DNA from: Nocardia neocaledoniensis
GTDB taxonomy: Bacteria > Actinomycetota > Actinomycetes > Mycobacteriales > Mycobacteriaceae
Direction of reading: 5' to 3'
DNA length: 64,000 nt
NCBI RefSeq assembly: GCF_029868625.1
Contig: NZ_JARWOJ010000136.1
Coordinates: 1 to 64,000, forward strand
Of the stretch, positions 1 through 7,727 are shown piece after piece; the stretch's first letter is position 1, and each line of letters begins with the position of its first letter. Made by a program: the position numbers and the translations under genes. The notes below the pieces were generated by a model. The model worked only from the letters and a program-made list of their open reading frames with translations, was not told the origin of the DNA and made no database searches.

Positions 1-171
1 CCACGGGCCTCATCGGATTCGGCGAGGCGTACATGACGGGCGACTGGTCGGCCCCCGATCCCGCGGCGGTCCTCACCGTGGTGGCCCGGCGCCCCCGCCC
101 CCGGGAGCCCCCCCCGCCCCCCGCGCCGTGGGGGGGGGGGGGGGCCCCGCGGGCCCCGGGGCCCCCCGCGC
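1..171. other. Degraded contig end / assembly artefact
   Basis: Bases 1-80 are an exact copy of 339-418, inside the methyltransferase gene that follows. After base 80 the text becomes a G/C-only smear with runs of up to 14 G, and it loosely follows 419-460 with bases replaced by C or G. Normal codon usage resumes near base 172. This looks like a poor read tail joined at a contig end rather than biology, so the true 5' end of the first gene is not represented. Confidence 0.75.
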
Positions 172-1387
172 CGACGCCGGTCGCCTGGTCGCGGCGGCAT
201 TGTTCCGCCGTGCCGTGTGGCGGCTTCCGCTGCGGGTCGAGCTGCCCGACGGCACCGTGTTCGGCGGTGGGGCCGACGACCCCACGGCGCCGCTGATGGT
301 TCTGCACGACCCGGACGCCTTCGCCACCCGCCTCGGCGCCACGGGCCTCATCGGATTCGGCGAGGCGTACATGACGGGCGACTGGTCGGCCCCCGATCCC
401 GCGGCGGTCCTCACCGTGCTCGCCGGGCGCCTCGGCGAGCTGGTCCCCGCGCCGCTGCAGGCACTGCGGACGCTGTTCCTGCCGAGGCAACCCGCCCTCA
501 CCAGGGCCACACCGGACGGCGCCCGCGGCAACGCCGCACACCATTACGACCTGTCCAACGACTTCTTCGCCGCGTTCCTCGACGAGACGATGACGTACTC
601 GGCGGCGCTGTTCGATCGGCTCGACCCCGCACCGGAGTGGGACGACCTCGCCGGCGCCCAGCGCGCCAAGATCGACCGCCTGCTCGACGCGGCCGGGGTG
701 GGACCCGGCACGTCCGTGCTCGAGATCGGGACCGGCTGGGGCGAACTCGCCATCCGGGCCGCGAGCCGTGGGGCCACCGTCCACTCCGTCACGCTCTCGC
801 GGCAGCAGCTGGAGCTGGCCCGCCGGCGGGTCGCCGCGGCCGGGCTCGCCGACCGCGTGACCATCGACCTGTGCGACTACCGCGAGGTCGAGGGCCGCTA
901 CGACGCCGTGATCTCGGTGGAGATGATCGAAGCCGTCGGCTACGACTTCCTGGCCGAGTACCTGACCGTGCTGGAACGGGCACTGGCGCCGGGCGGTCGC
1001 GTCGCCCTGCAGGTCATCACCATGCCGCACGACCGGATGCGCGTCAGCCGGACCACCCACACCTGGGTGCAGAAGTACATCTTCCCCGGCGGCTTCCTGC
1101 CCTCGGCGGAACTGCTGACCGAGCTGCTGGCCCGACACACCGCCCTGGAACCGGTGGACCGCCACAGCCTGGGGCAGCATTACGCGCACACCCTGCGCCT
1201 GTGGCGGGAGCGCTGCACCGACGCCGAGGAACGCATCGCCGCACTCGGTTTCGACGAGGTCTTCCGGCGGATGTGGCGGCTCTACCTCGCGTACTCGGAG
1301 GCCGGATTCCGATCGGGCTACCTGGACAGCCTGCAAGTGATCCTGCGGCGCACGCCGCGGACGACAGGGAAGGAGGCGTCGCGATGA
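128..1387 (+). CDS. Cyclopropane-fatty-acyl-phospholipid synthase family methyltransferase (5' end unreliable)
   Basis: SAM-dependent methyltransferase of the CFA/mycolic-acid cyclopropane synthase family, which adds a methylene or methyl group to unsaturated acyl chains of membrane lipids. Visible features are the family N-terminal stretch with GFGEAYMTGDW, the HHYDLSNDFF motif, the SAM loop VLEIGTGWGELA, EMIEAVG and the KYIFPGGFLPS segment. Length is about 419 aa, usual for the family. The ATG at 128 lies in the corrupted contig end, so residues before about DAGRLVAAAL (base 172) should not be trusted and the real start is lost. Its stop overlaps the next start by 4 bp (ATGA), implying coupling with the membrane protein and SDR genes downstream. 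Position near a photolyase and a B12-type MerR regulator suggests membrane remodelling under light or oxidative stress (inference). Confidence 0.88.
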   Translation: MGGGGGPAGPGAPRADAGRLVAAALFRRAVWRLPLRVELPDGTVFGGGADDPTAPLMVLHDPDAFATRLGATGLIGFGEAYMTGDWSAPDPAAVLTVLAGRLGELVPAPLQALRTLFLPRQPALTRATPDGARGNAAHHYDLSNDFFAAFLDETMTYSAALFDRLDPAPEWDDLAGAQRAKIDRLLDAAGVGPGTSVLEIGTGWGELAIRAASRGATVHSVTLSRQQLELARRRVAAAGLADRVTIDLCDYREVEGRYDAVISVEMIEAVGYDFLAEYLTVLERALAPGGRVALQVITMPHDRMRVSRTTHTWVQKYIFPGGFLPSAELLTELLARHTALEPVDRHSLGQHYAHTLRLWRERCTDAEERIAALGFDEVFRRMWRLYLAYSEAGFRSGYLDSLQVILRRTPRTTGKEASR

Positions 1388-1755
1388 CGTCCACGGTGCC
1401 ATCACGAATCCTCGGCGTGGCGACCGCCGCCTACGGTGTCGCCGTCGCGGTCCGGCCCGAAATCCTGCTGCGGCCCAGTGGACTCGGCACCGGCGGCGAA
1501 GCGGGCCTGCGCGCGTTGGCGCGCTCGGTCGCGTTGCGTGACGTCTGCTCGGGGCTGGCGCTGGCGACGGCGACCGGACCACGTGCGCGCGCGGTGGCCG
1601 CCGCCGTCCGGATCGGATCCGACGCCGTCGACACGGCCGTGTTCGCGCACGCGCTGCGGGGCAGGCCCGAGCGGGGCAAGACCTTGCTGGTGACCACGGT
1701 GTGGGGGCTGCTGTGCTCGGCGGCCGCCGCCTACGAACACCTCGGACAGGAGTGA
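1384..1755 (+). CDS. Small hydrophobic membrane protein (DUF4267-like)
   Basis: A 123-aa protein whose ATG overlaps the stop of the methyltransferase gene (ATGA). It begins with an uncharged segment (ILGVATAAYGVAVAVRP) and has further hydrophobic helices, including LLVTTVWGLLCSAAAA near the C terminus, so three or four membrane spans are likely. The layout, with an Arg/Ala-rich loop containing SVALRDVCSGLALA, resembles the small actinobacterial DUF4267-type membrane proteins; this is a recollection of family style and could not be checked. No enzymatic motif is visible. It sits between the lipid methyltransferase and the SDR/DUF2867 gene with 5 bp to the latter, so it is very probably part of the same mRNA. 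Confidence 0.75.
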   Translation: MTSTVPSRILGVATAAYGVAVAVRPEILLRPSGLGTGGEAGLRALARSVALRDVCSGLALATATGPRARAVAAAVRIGSDAVDTAVFAHALRGRPERGKTLLVTTVWGLLCSAAAAYEHLGQE

Positions 1756-1760
1756 TTCCC

Positions 1761-3272
1761 ATGCGTTGCGTGGTCTTCGGCGCCACCGGCTATATCGGTG
1801 GCCGACTCGTTCCGGAACTGCTCGCGGCCGGGCACTCGGTGCGGGTGCTGGCGCGCGATCCGGGCAAACTCGTCGACGCGACGTGGCGCGAGAACGTCGA
1901 GGTCCTGCGCGGCGACGTCACCCGCGCGGAGGACGTGCGCGCCGCGCTGGCCGGACAGGACGTCCTCTACTACCTCGTGCACTCGCTGGGGCGTGCGGAC
2001 TTCGAGGACGTGGATCGCGAGGCGGCGAGTCTGGTCGCCGCGGAATCCGCGCACGCGGGACTGACCAGGGCGGTGTACCTCGGTGGGATCACGCCCGCGG
2101 GCCAGGAGCTGTCCAGGCACCTCTCCTCCCGTGCCGAGGTGGGTGAGATCCTGCTCAGCGGCCCGACCCCGGCGGTGGTGTTGCGCGCGGCGGTGATCAT
2201 CGGGTCCGGATCGGCCAGTTTCGAGATCCTGCGCTATCTCACCGAGCGGCTGCCCGTCATGGTGACGCCGCGCTGGGTGCGCAGCCGGGTGCAGCCCATC
2301 GCGGTCCGCGACGTGCTGCACTACCTGGTGCGCGCGGCCGAGCTGCCCGGCGCCGTGAACGACGCGTTCGACATCGGCGGGCCCGACGTGCTCACCTACG
2401 AGGGCATGATGCGCGGCTACGCCGTGGCGGCCGAGCTGCCGCGCCGGGTGATCGTGCCGGTTCCGGTGCTCACGCCCTGGCTGTCGGCGCAGTGGGTCAA
2501 CCTGGTGACGCCGGTGCCACGTGCCATCGCCGTGCCACTGATGGAGTCGCTCGTCAACGACGTCGTCTGCGCGGACCACCGGATCGCCGACCACATTCCC
2601 GATCCGGCGGACGGGCTCACGCCGTACGCCCGCGCGGTGAGCCTGGCGCTGCGCCGCGTCCGCGATCGGGATGTGCCCACCCGATGGTCGGACGCGGGCC
2701 TGCCCGACGCGCCGTCGGACCCGCTGCCGACCGACCCGGACTGGTCCGGCGGATCGCTGTACAGCGATGTGCGCGAACGGGATACGACCGCCGATCCGGG
2801 CACGCTCTGGAATGTGCTCGAAGCCGTCGGCGGCGAGCACGGGTGGTACTCCTTCCCGCTGGCCTGGTCGTTGCGCGGGTGGATCGACCGGCTGTCCGGC
2901 GGTGTCGGGCTCCGGCGCGGCCGCCGCGACCCGCACCGCCTGCACGTGGGCGAGGCGCTGGACTGGTGGCGGGTCGAACACCTCGACCGCGGACGCGAGC
3001 TACGTCTGCGCGCCGAGATGCGGGTGCCTGGACGTGGCTGGCTCGAACTGTCGGTCACCCCGGCGGCCGGCGGCGGTTCGCACTACCGCCAGCGGGCCCT
3101 GTTCGAACCGCGTGGGCTGGCCGGTCACCTCTACTGGAAGGCGCTCAGCCCGTTCCACGCCATCATCTTCGGCGGCATGGCCCGCAACATCACCGGTGCC
3201 GCCGAGGGGACCGCGCCGACCACGGGGCCGGACTCGCCACGACGGTCCGTCAGCGACCGACGCAGTCGATGA
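1761..3272 (+). CDS. SDR family NAD(P)-binding protein with C-terminal DUF2867
   Basis: 503 aa. The N-terminal half is an atypical short-chain dehydrogenase/NmrA-like Rossmann domain with the nucleotide motif GATGYIGG at residues 7-14, followed by DVLYYLVHSLG. The C-terminal ~190 residues match the DUF2867 pattern, with YSDVRERDTTADPGTLW, a GWYSF segment and a final LYWKALSPFHAIIFGGMARNI. The same two-domain arrangement is widespread beside photolyase and CFA synthase genes in light-responsive bacterial clusters (established association). The ATG at 1761 is chosen because it follows the previous stop by 5 bp and immediately precedes the Rossmann motif; an earlier in-frame start at 1701 would lie inside the upstream gene. 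The 3' end overlaps the convergent photolyase gene by 23 bp. Confidence 0.85.
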   Translation: MRCVVFGATGYIGGRLVPELLAAGHSVRVLARDPGKLVDATWRENVEVLRGDVTRAEDVRAALAGQDVLYYLVHSLGRADFEDVDREAASLVAAESAHAGLTRAVYLGGITPAGQELSRHLSSRAEVGEILLSGPTPAVVLRAAVIIGSGSASFEILRYLTERLPVMVTPRWVRSRVQPIAVRDVLHYLVRAAELPGAVNDAFDIGGPDVLTYEGMMRGYAVAAELPRRVIVPVPVLTPWLSAQWVNLVTPVPRAIAVPLMESLVNDVVCADHRIADHIPDPADGLTPYARAVSLALRRVRDRDVPTRWSDAGLPDAPSDPLPTDPDWSGGSLYSDVRERDTTADPGTLWNVLEAVGGEHGWYSFPLAWSLRGWIDRLSGGVGLRRGRRDPHRLHVGEALDWWRVEHLDRGRELRLRAEMRVPGRGWLELSVTPAAGGGSHYRQRALFEPRGLAGHLYWKALSPFHAIIFGGMARNITGAAEGTAPTTGPDSPRRSVSDRRSR

Positions 3273-4560
3273 TCGGCTCGGGATACGTCGCCGGATCGAT
3301 GTTCTCGCGCCAGGGGCGGTGGATGCGGGCGCCCGGCAGGTGGGCGAGCTCGGGCAGCCAGCGCCGCACGTAGGTCCCCTCGGGGTCGTAGCGATCGGCT
3401 TGGCGCACGGGGTTCAGCACCCGGTTGGGCCGGGTATCGGTCCCGGTCCCCGCCGCCCACTGCCAATTGAGCTGATTGTTGGCCAGATCCCCGTCGACGA
3501 GCCAGTACAGGAAATGTCGCGCGCCGAGCCGCCAGTCCTGGCGAAGTGACTTGGTGAGGAAGCTCGCCGCGATCAACCGCGCCCGCCCGGGCAGCCAGCC
3601 CTCGGCCCGCAGTTGCCGCATCGCGGCGTCGACGATCGGATACCCGGTGCGACCGTCGCGCCAGTCGTCGACGGCGCGGTCGTCAGCCGGGCCGAGCGGA
3701 GTGCGCCGACGATAGTCCGACCAGGCGGCATCGGGGCGAGCGGCGAGGACCTGGTGGTGGAAGTCCCGCCAGGCGAGCTGGCGGGCGAAGGCGAGCCCAC
3801 CCTCCGACGAGGTGTCGACCCGGCCGACCACCTCGGTGGGGGACAGGCAGCCGAAATGCAGGTGCGCCGACAGCCGGGACGTCGCGTCGGCGCCGAGATC
3901 GTCGTTGTCGCGGGCGTAGTGGTCGATCGGCCCGGCGAGCCAATCATGAAGGAGCGCACGGCCGGTCGTCTCCCCGCCGACCGTCAGCCGGGGTGAGGGC
4001 TCGCCGGAACTGAGATCGCTCCCGGTGGGCAAGGCCTCACCGTGGACCGGCGGCACGGAGAGCGCGCGCGGCGTCGGCAGCGGGCTGCGCCGGTGCACGT
4101 CGATCCACCGCCGGAAATACGGGGTGAACACCGCGAAGTGATCGCGCCCCGTCGACGGCGCGAGTTCGGTGGAGGTGGCGGTGACGGAACCGGCGTGGCA
4201 GTGCACGGCGCGGCCTAGTCGTGCGCGCAGCGCGTGTTCTCGCTGTGCGCTGTAGCGGCTGACGTCGTCGGCCAGGTGCACGCTCGTGGCGCCGGTCTCG
4301 TCGACCACGCGCGCGACCTCGTCGACCACGTGGCCGCGGCGAACGATGAGCGCGCCACCCCGGTCACGCAGCGCGGCGTCGAGCTCGGCCAGTGCCGCCG
4401 CGAGGAAATGCGCGCGATTCGGCGGGCATCGATCGGGCACCAGGGCCTCGTCGACGACGAACAGCGGCACGACCTGATCGGCGGCGCGAGCCGCCGCCGT
4501 GAGCGCCGGGTTGTCGGTGACCCGGAGGTCACGGGTGAACAGCGCGACGGCGACGCTCAT
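3250..4560 (-). CDS. phr: Deoxyribodipyrimidine photolyase
   Basis: 436-aa class I CPD photolyase that uses blue light and FADH- to split cyclobutane pyrimidine dimers. The N-terminal antenna-binding domain starts with VALFTRDLRVTDNPAL; the FAD domain contains SRLSAHLHFGCLSPTE, the block YWLVDGDLANNQLNWQWAAG and the signature DRYDPEGTYVRRWLPEL. Length is typical for the class. The start ATG (4560-4558) overlaps the stop of the lipocalin gene (ATGA), so translation is probably coupled. Expression is likely governed from the lipocalin/MerR divergent promoter region. A cryptochrome is less likely because the photolyase Asn/Trp lesion-binding block is intact. Confidence 0.95.
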   Translation of the reverse strand: MSVAVALFTRDLRVTDNPALTAAARAADQVVPLFVVDEALVPDRCPPNRAHFLAAALAELDAALRDRGGALIVRRGHVVDEVARVVDETGATSVHLADDVSRYSAQREHALRARLGRAVHCHAGSVTATSTELAPSTGRDHFAVFTPYFRRWIDVHRRSPLPTPRALSVPPVHGEALPTGSDLSSGEPSPRLTVGGETTGRALLHDWLAGPIDHYARDNDDLGADATSRLSAHLHFGCLSPTEVVGRVDTSSEGGLAFARQLAWRDFHHQVLAARPDAAWSDYRRRTPLGPADDRAVDDWRDGRTGYPIVDAAMRQLRAEGWLPGRARLIAASFLTKSLRQDWRLGARHFLYWLVDGDLANNQLNWQWAAGTGTDTRPNRVLNPVRQADRYDPEGTYVRRWLPELAHLPGARIHRPWRENIDPATYPEPIIDCVGR

Positions 4561-5150
4561 CGCGCGCAGAGCGGCCGCAGATCGGTACGACCGCCGGTCG
4601 TCGGTGAGACGAGGTACACGCACGGGTCCTGGCCCGCCGTCCGGATCGCCTCGTCGATCCGCTGCCAGGTGGCCTCGTCCAGCGACGGCGTGCGCGCGAG
4701 TACGAAGCCCGAAAGCCTGCTCGGCGAGGTGACCAGGGCCCACTCGTAGTCCGGGCCGAGCGCGGTCACGATGTAGTTGGTCGCCCCCGCGCGTTCGTCC
4801 TGGCCGGGCACGCCGGGGAAGCTCACGTGCAGCTGTGCGTTGGTGACCGGGTCGTTCACCGTCGCCGTGCCGCGAATCTCGGACGTGCCGCCTGCCCAGG
4901 TGCGGCAGCGGTTGTACACGCCGATGTCGCCCTGTGCGTCCAGGGTGTAGGTGGCGGTGGTGTCGCGGGCGCAATCGAGGTTGAACACCTGCGGTATCGC
5001 GGCGAGCTGGCGCCACTCACCGAGATAGCGGTCCAGGTCGAGCGCTGGGACCGGCGCCGGTGGCGCGGCGTTCGCGGTGCCGGCGCCGAGCAGACCCGCG
5101 GCCAGGGCGGCGAACAGGGCGGTGGTTCTCGGGAGACGACGAGTGCGCAC
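4557..5150 (-). CDS. Secreted lipocalin family protein (Blc-like)
   Basis: 197 aa with a Sec-type signal peptide (RTRR, a hydrophobic ALFAALAAGLLGAG core, ANA/A cleavage). The lipocalin signature DLDRYLGEWRQLAAIP follows at about residue 42, and later motifs include a YNRC segment and DYEWALV. Bacterial lipocalins bind fatty acids or lysophospholipids at the envelope, fitting the adjacent lipid methyltransferase. No lipobox Cys is seen, so it should be secreted rather than lipidated. The GTG at 5150 is selected because AGGAG lies six bases upstream and the signal peptide starts there. It is the first gene of a two-gene unit with the photolyase. Confidence 0.88.
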   Translation of the reverse strand: MRTRRLPRTTALFAALAAGLLGAGTANAAPPAPVPALDLDRYLGEWRQLAAIPQVFNLDCARDTTATYTLDAQGDIGVYNRCRTWAGGTSEIRGTATVNDPVTNAQLHVSFPGVPGQDERAGATNYIVTALGPDYEWALVTSPSRLSGFVLARTPSLDEATWQRIDEAIRTAGQDPCVYLVSPTTGGRTDLRPLCAR

Positions 5151-5169
5151 GGAAACTCCTCGAAATCGA

Positions 5170-5188
5170 TGGTATGGCCACGGTACCA
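5170..5188. promoter_or_regulatory. Inverted repeat between lipocalin and MerR genes, candidate MerR operator
   Basis: TGGTA (5170-5174), nine bases, then TACCA (5184-5188). The wider 10-base arms GATGGTATGG and CGGTACCACC match at 7 of 10 positions. It lies 20-38 bases upstream of the lipocalin GTG, in the only divergent spacer of the cluster, where a MerR-type repressor or activator would be expected to bind. That the neighbouring regulator binds here is inference. Confidence 0.4.
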
Positions 5189-5330
5189 CCAAACGATGCA
5201 CAATTGATTCATGACTACGCGTGCGCGGAAGAGCGTCGACCCGCCGGATCCGCGGGCCGGCCGGGCGCTTCCGACGCGCGCCTTCCCGGCCGCGTCGGCG
5301 GCGTGGGCGCGGCCGGGGCAGAATGACACG

Positions 5331-6167
5331 ATGCCCGCCGGTTCCGCCCCCGCCTCCGCCGTGGCCGGTTACACGGTGCGCTCGGTCGCTGAGCGGCTCG
5401 GCATTCCGACCGCCACGCTGCGCAGCTGGAATCGCCGCTACGGCATCGGGCCCGCCCAGGACCGGCCCGGCAGACACCGCCTGTACTCCGATGCCGACAT
5501 CGCCGTGCTCGAGCACATGCTCGAACTGATCGGCGGCGGCGCGAGCCCGGCGAGCGCCGCGGCGGCGGCCCGCGGCCCGGCACCCGCGCTGGGTGATCGC
5601 GCTGCCCTGCTGGACGCGGCGTTCGCGCTGGACACGGCGGCCGCGTGCGCACAGCTCGAGGCGCACGTGCGAGCCTACGGCGTCGTGCGGACGTGGGACT
5701 CCCTGTGCCGCCCCGCCTTCGGCGACATCGTCGCGCGCCAGGGCGCGGGCGAGCGGTGCATCGATGTCGAACACCTGCTGTCGTGGTCGATCGCGGCGGT
5801 CATGCAGCGGGTGGTGTCGGTGCCGAGCACCGCCCCGGCGCTGCTGGCGTGCACGAGCGGCGAGACCCACTCGCTGCCGCTGGATGTGCTGCGCGCCGGC
5901 CTGGCCGAGGCCGGGATCGGCGCGCGCATGCTGGGCGCCGACGTGCCGACCGAGGCCCTGGCCGGTGCCCTGGCGCGGCAGGCGAGCGCGCCGCCGGTGC
6001 TGCTGTGGTCCCAGCGCGAATCGACGGCACTGACCTCCGCGGTGCTGGCCTGCCTGGAGGTCGGGGCGCGGGTGCTGGTGGGTGGCCCCGGGTGGGACGT
6101 GGTGCTGCTGCCCGACGGGGTGGAGCGCGTCGACGGCTTGGCTGCCGCGATCGACGCGCTCAGCTGA
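5331..6167 (+). CDS. MerR family regulator with B12-binding-like domain (LitR/CarH type)
   Basis: 278 aa. The N-terminal MerR winged helix YTVRSVAERLGIPTATLRSW with GRHRLYSDADI is followed by a helical bundle and a Rossmann-like cobalamin domain. In LitR/CarH photoreceptors adenosylcobalamin is held by a W-x9-EH motif and a lower-ligand His in a GExH context. Here EH occurs in DVEHLLSW and GETH in CTSGETHSLP, but the Trp position is Gln. Light breaks the Co-C bond and releases repression in the known family; whether that holds here is uncertain because of the missing Trp. The gene is divergent from lipocalin–photolyase, the usual target set. An in-frame ATG at 5211 would add 40 residues with low-complexity sequence; 5331 is preferred because it directly precedes the HTH. 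Confidence 0.83.
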   Translation: MPAGSAPASAVAGYTVRSVAERLGIPTATLRSWNRRYGIGPAQDRPGRHRLYSDADIAVLEHMLELIGGGASPASAAAAARGPAPALGDRAALLDAAFALDTAAACAQLEAHVRAYGVVRTWDSLCRPAFGDIVARQGAGERCIDVEHLLSWSIAAVMQRVVSVPSTAPALLACTSGETHSLPLDVLRAGLAEAGIGARMLGADVPTEALAGALARQASAPPVLLWSQRESTALTSAVLACLEVGARVLVGGPGWDVVLLPDGVERVDGLAAAIDALS

Positions 6168-6255
6168 CAACAATCGACGCGTCTTCGATGCGGCCGCACG
6201 GCCCGACCCCGGCCTCCCGGACTCATGTGCACACGGATGACGGTGGACTCCGCGT

Positions 6256-7443
6256 CTAGGGCCCCAGCAGGGTGACTGCTCGGAGCGCGAGGTGGAGTTC
6301 GGCCGAGTGCACCGGGTCGGCGGTGTCGCGACCGGTGAGGTCCCGAATCTTGCGCAGGCGATACCGCAGGGTGTTGCGGTGGCAGTGCAACGCGTCGGCG
6401 GCCGCCGCGGTCGAGCCGCGGTGGCGGTACCAGGCGTCGAGCGCGGTGATCAGATCATCGCGCTCGGGCGCGGGCAGGCGCAGCACCGGCCCGAGGATCT
6501 GGGCGGTGGCTCGCCTGCTGGCCTCGGGCACCGTGACGAGCAGATGCGCGAGGGGCTCGCTGCCGAACCGGACGACGGTGCGCGCACCCGGCCGGGCGCT
6601 GCGGGCGGCCAGCCGTGCCTCGGTCAGCGCGCCGGGAATGGCGGTCGGGCTGGTGAAGGCGGTGCTGAGGCCGATCCGGCCGTCGACGAGCTCGACCAGC
6701 GCGGCGGCGGCGCGCTCGATCGCGGCCGGGTTCGCCGCGGTCAGCAACCCGGTGTGTGAATCGATCTGGGAATCCCACACCGATCTCGCCCCGAGCTCTT
6801 TCACCGTGCCGACCAGGCCGGCGGGCAGGGCGGCGCCCGGATCGGCGGCCTCGATCGACACCACCGCGAAGGTGCCGTACTCGGAGAGGCCGAGGGTGCG
6901 CAGGGCCGACAGGGTACGGGCGGGATTGTTGGAGTGGTCGTCGAAAAGCGTACGGATCAAACGGCTCTGGGCCTGGGCGTCGACATGGGCGAGCATCACC
7001 TCGGTCTCGCGATAGGACTCGACCGCCGCGTCGGAGAACGTGTCGATCAGCTCCCACAGCCGGGTGGCCAGATCGTGCAGTCGTGGATCGCCGGGTCCGG
7101 TGGACCTGGCGGTGAGTTCCTCCCAGGTCAACCGGCCACCGAGGCGGTAGGCGTGCAGCAGCGCCGCGATCGGGACCCCGCGTTCGGCCTTGAGCCTGCC
7201 GACCGCGCGCGCGTCCTGCAGGCGCGTCGGCTGGGTGCCCGCGAGCGCGCTGATGATCGCGGTGAGATTGGCCAGGCACGCCTGGCGCAGTTCCTCGGCC
7301 GTCAGCAGGCCGGCGTCGGCGTAGGAGCGGTCGGTGTCGACGATGCGGGTGACCAGTTCGTCGGCCATCGCCGCCACCGAGTCGAGCAGGGTCGTGGCCA
7401 GTCCGAGGGACGGCGCGGAGACGGTCGGCGGTGGTGCGGTCAC
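6256..7443 (-). CDS. PucR/CdaR family transcriptional regulator
   Basis: 395 aa. The C terminus carries the PucR-type HTH with GSTAAAADALHCHRNTLRYR followed by LRKIRDLTGRD. The middle holds a GGDEF-like/CdaR regulatory fold, and the N terminus is helical (RsbRD-N-like, with ADAGLLTAEELRQACLANL). Members usually activate or repress neighbouring catabolic genes in response to a substrate. It is transcribed divergently from the aldehyde dehydrogenase–GMC oxidoreductase operon, the likely target. The start is a GTG at 7443. Two related inverted repeats in the intergenic spacer are candidate operators. Confidence 0.88.
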   Translation of the reverse strand: MTAPPPTVSAPSLGLATTLLDSVAAMADELVTRIVDTDRSYADAGLLTAEELRQACLANLTAIISALAGTQPTRLQDARAVGRLKAERGVPIAALLHAYRLGGRLTWEELTARSTGPGDPRLHDLATRLWELIDTFSDAAVESYRETEVMLAHVDAQAQSRLIRTLFDDHSNNPARTLSALRTLGLSEYGTFAVVSIEAADPGAALPAGLVGTVKELGARSVWDSQIDSHTGLLTAANPAAIERAAAALVELVDGRIGLSTAFTSPTAIPGALTEARLAARSARPGARTVVRFGSEPLAHLLVTVPEASRRATAQILGPVLRLPAPERDDLITALDAWYRHRGSTAAAADALHCHRNTLRYRLRKIRDLTGRDTADPVHSAELHLALRAVTLLGP

Positions 7444-7488
7444 GTGTCCACCCTAGCCGTGGGGTCGTGACCGACGCCACTCTAGGGC

Positions 7489-7502
7489 TGTGCACACGCA
7501 CA
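7489..7502. promoter_or_regulatory. Candidate PucR operator 1 (TGTGC-N4-GCACA)
   Basis: Perfect 5-base inverted repeat TGTGC/GCACA with a four-base spacer, 46 bases upstream of the pucR-like start. It shares architecture with a longer copy at 7596-7613, suggesting both are bound by the same regulator. The assignment to the PucR protein is inferred from position. Confidence 0.4.
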
Positions 7503-7595
7503 TGCGGCCTTTCGGCGGCGGTGGACTACGGCGCAGCTAGGCGGGATATATGCAGTGGTGTGCGCAGCCTTGTTCATGGCCCACGTCACCGCGTC

Positions 7596-7613
7596 TTTGT
7601 GCACGCGCACAAA
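7596..7613. promoter_or_regulatory. Candidate PucR operator 2 (TTTGTGC-N4-GCACAAA)
   Basis: Perfect 7-base inverted repeat with a four-base spacer, located 114 bases upstream of the aldehyde dehydrogenase start in the divergent spacer. Its core TGTGC-N4-GCACA repeats the site at 7489-7502, 107 bases away. A pair of like-spaced palindromes between divergent genes is typical of cooperative regulator binding. Confidence 0.5.
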
Positions 7614-7727
7614 CGCGATGCGGGGCGATCCGCAACGCGGGCACATGGTGCACAGCCCCTCGCCGTGTCCAGAATCGATCACCTCGTCCACCCCGCGTGG
7701 ACCGACCGACAGTTGTGGAGGATCGCA

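Noticed and set aside
5211-5330. N-terminal extension of the MerR protein from ATG 5211
   Set aside because: Its residues are low-complexity Arg/Pro/Ala and would leave only 60 bp for two divergent promoters; retained only as an alternative start.
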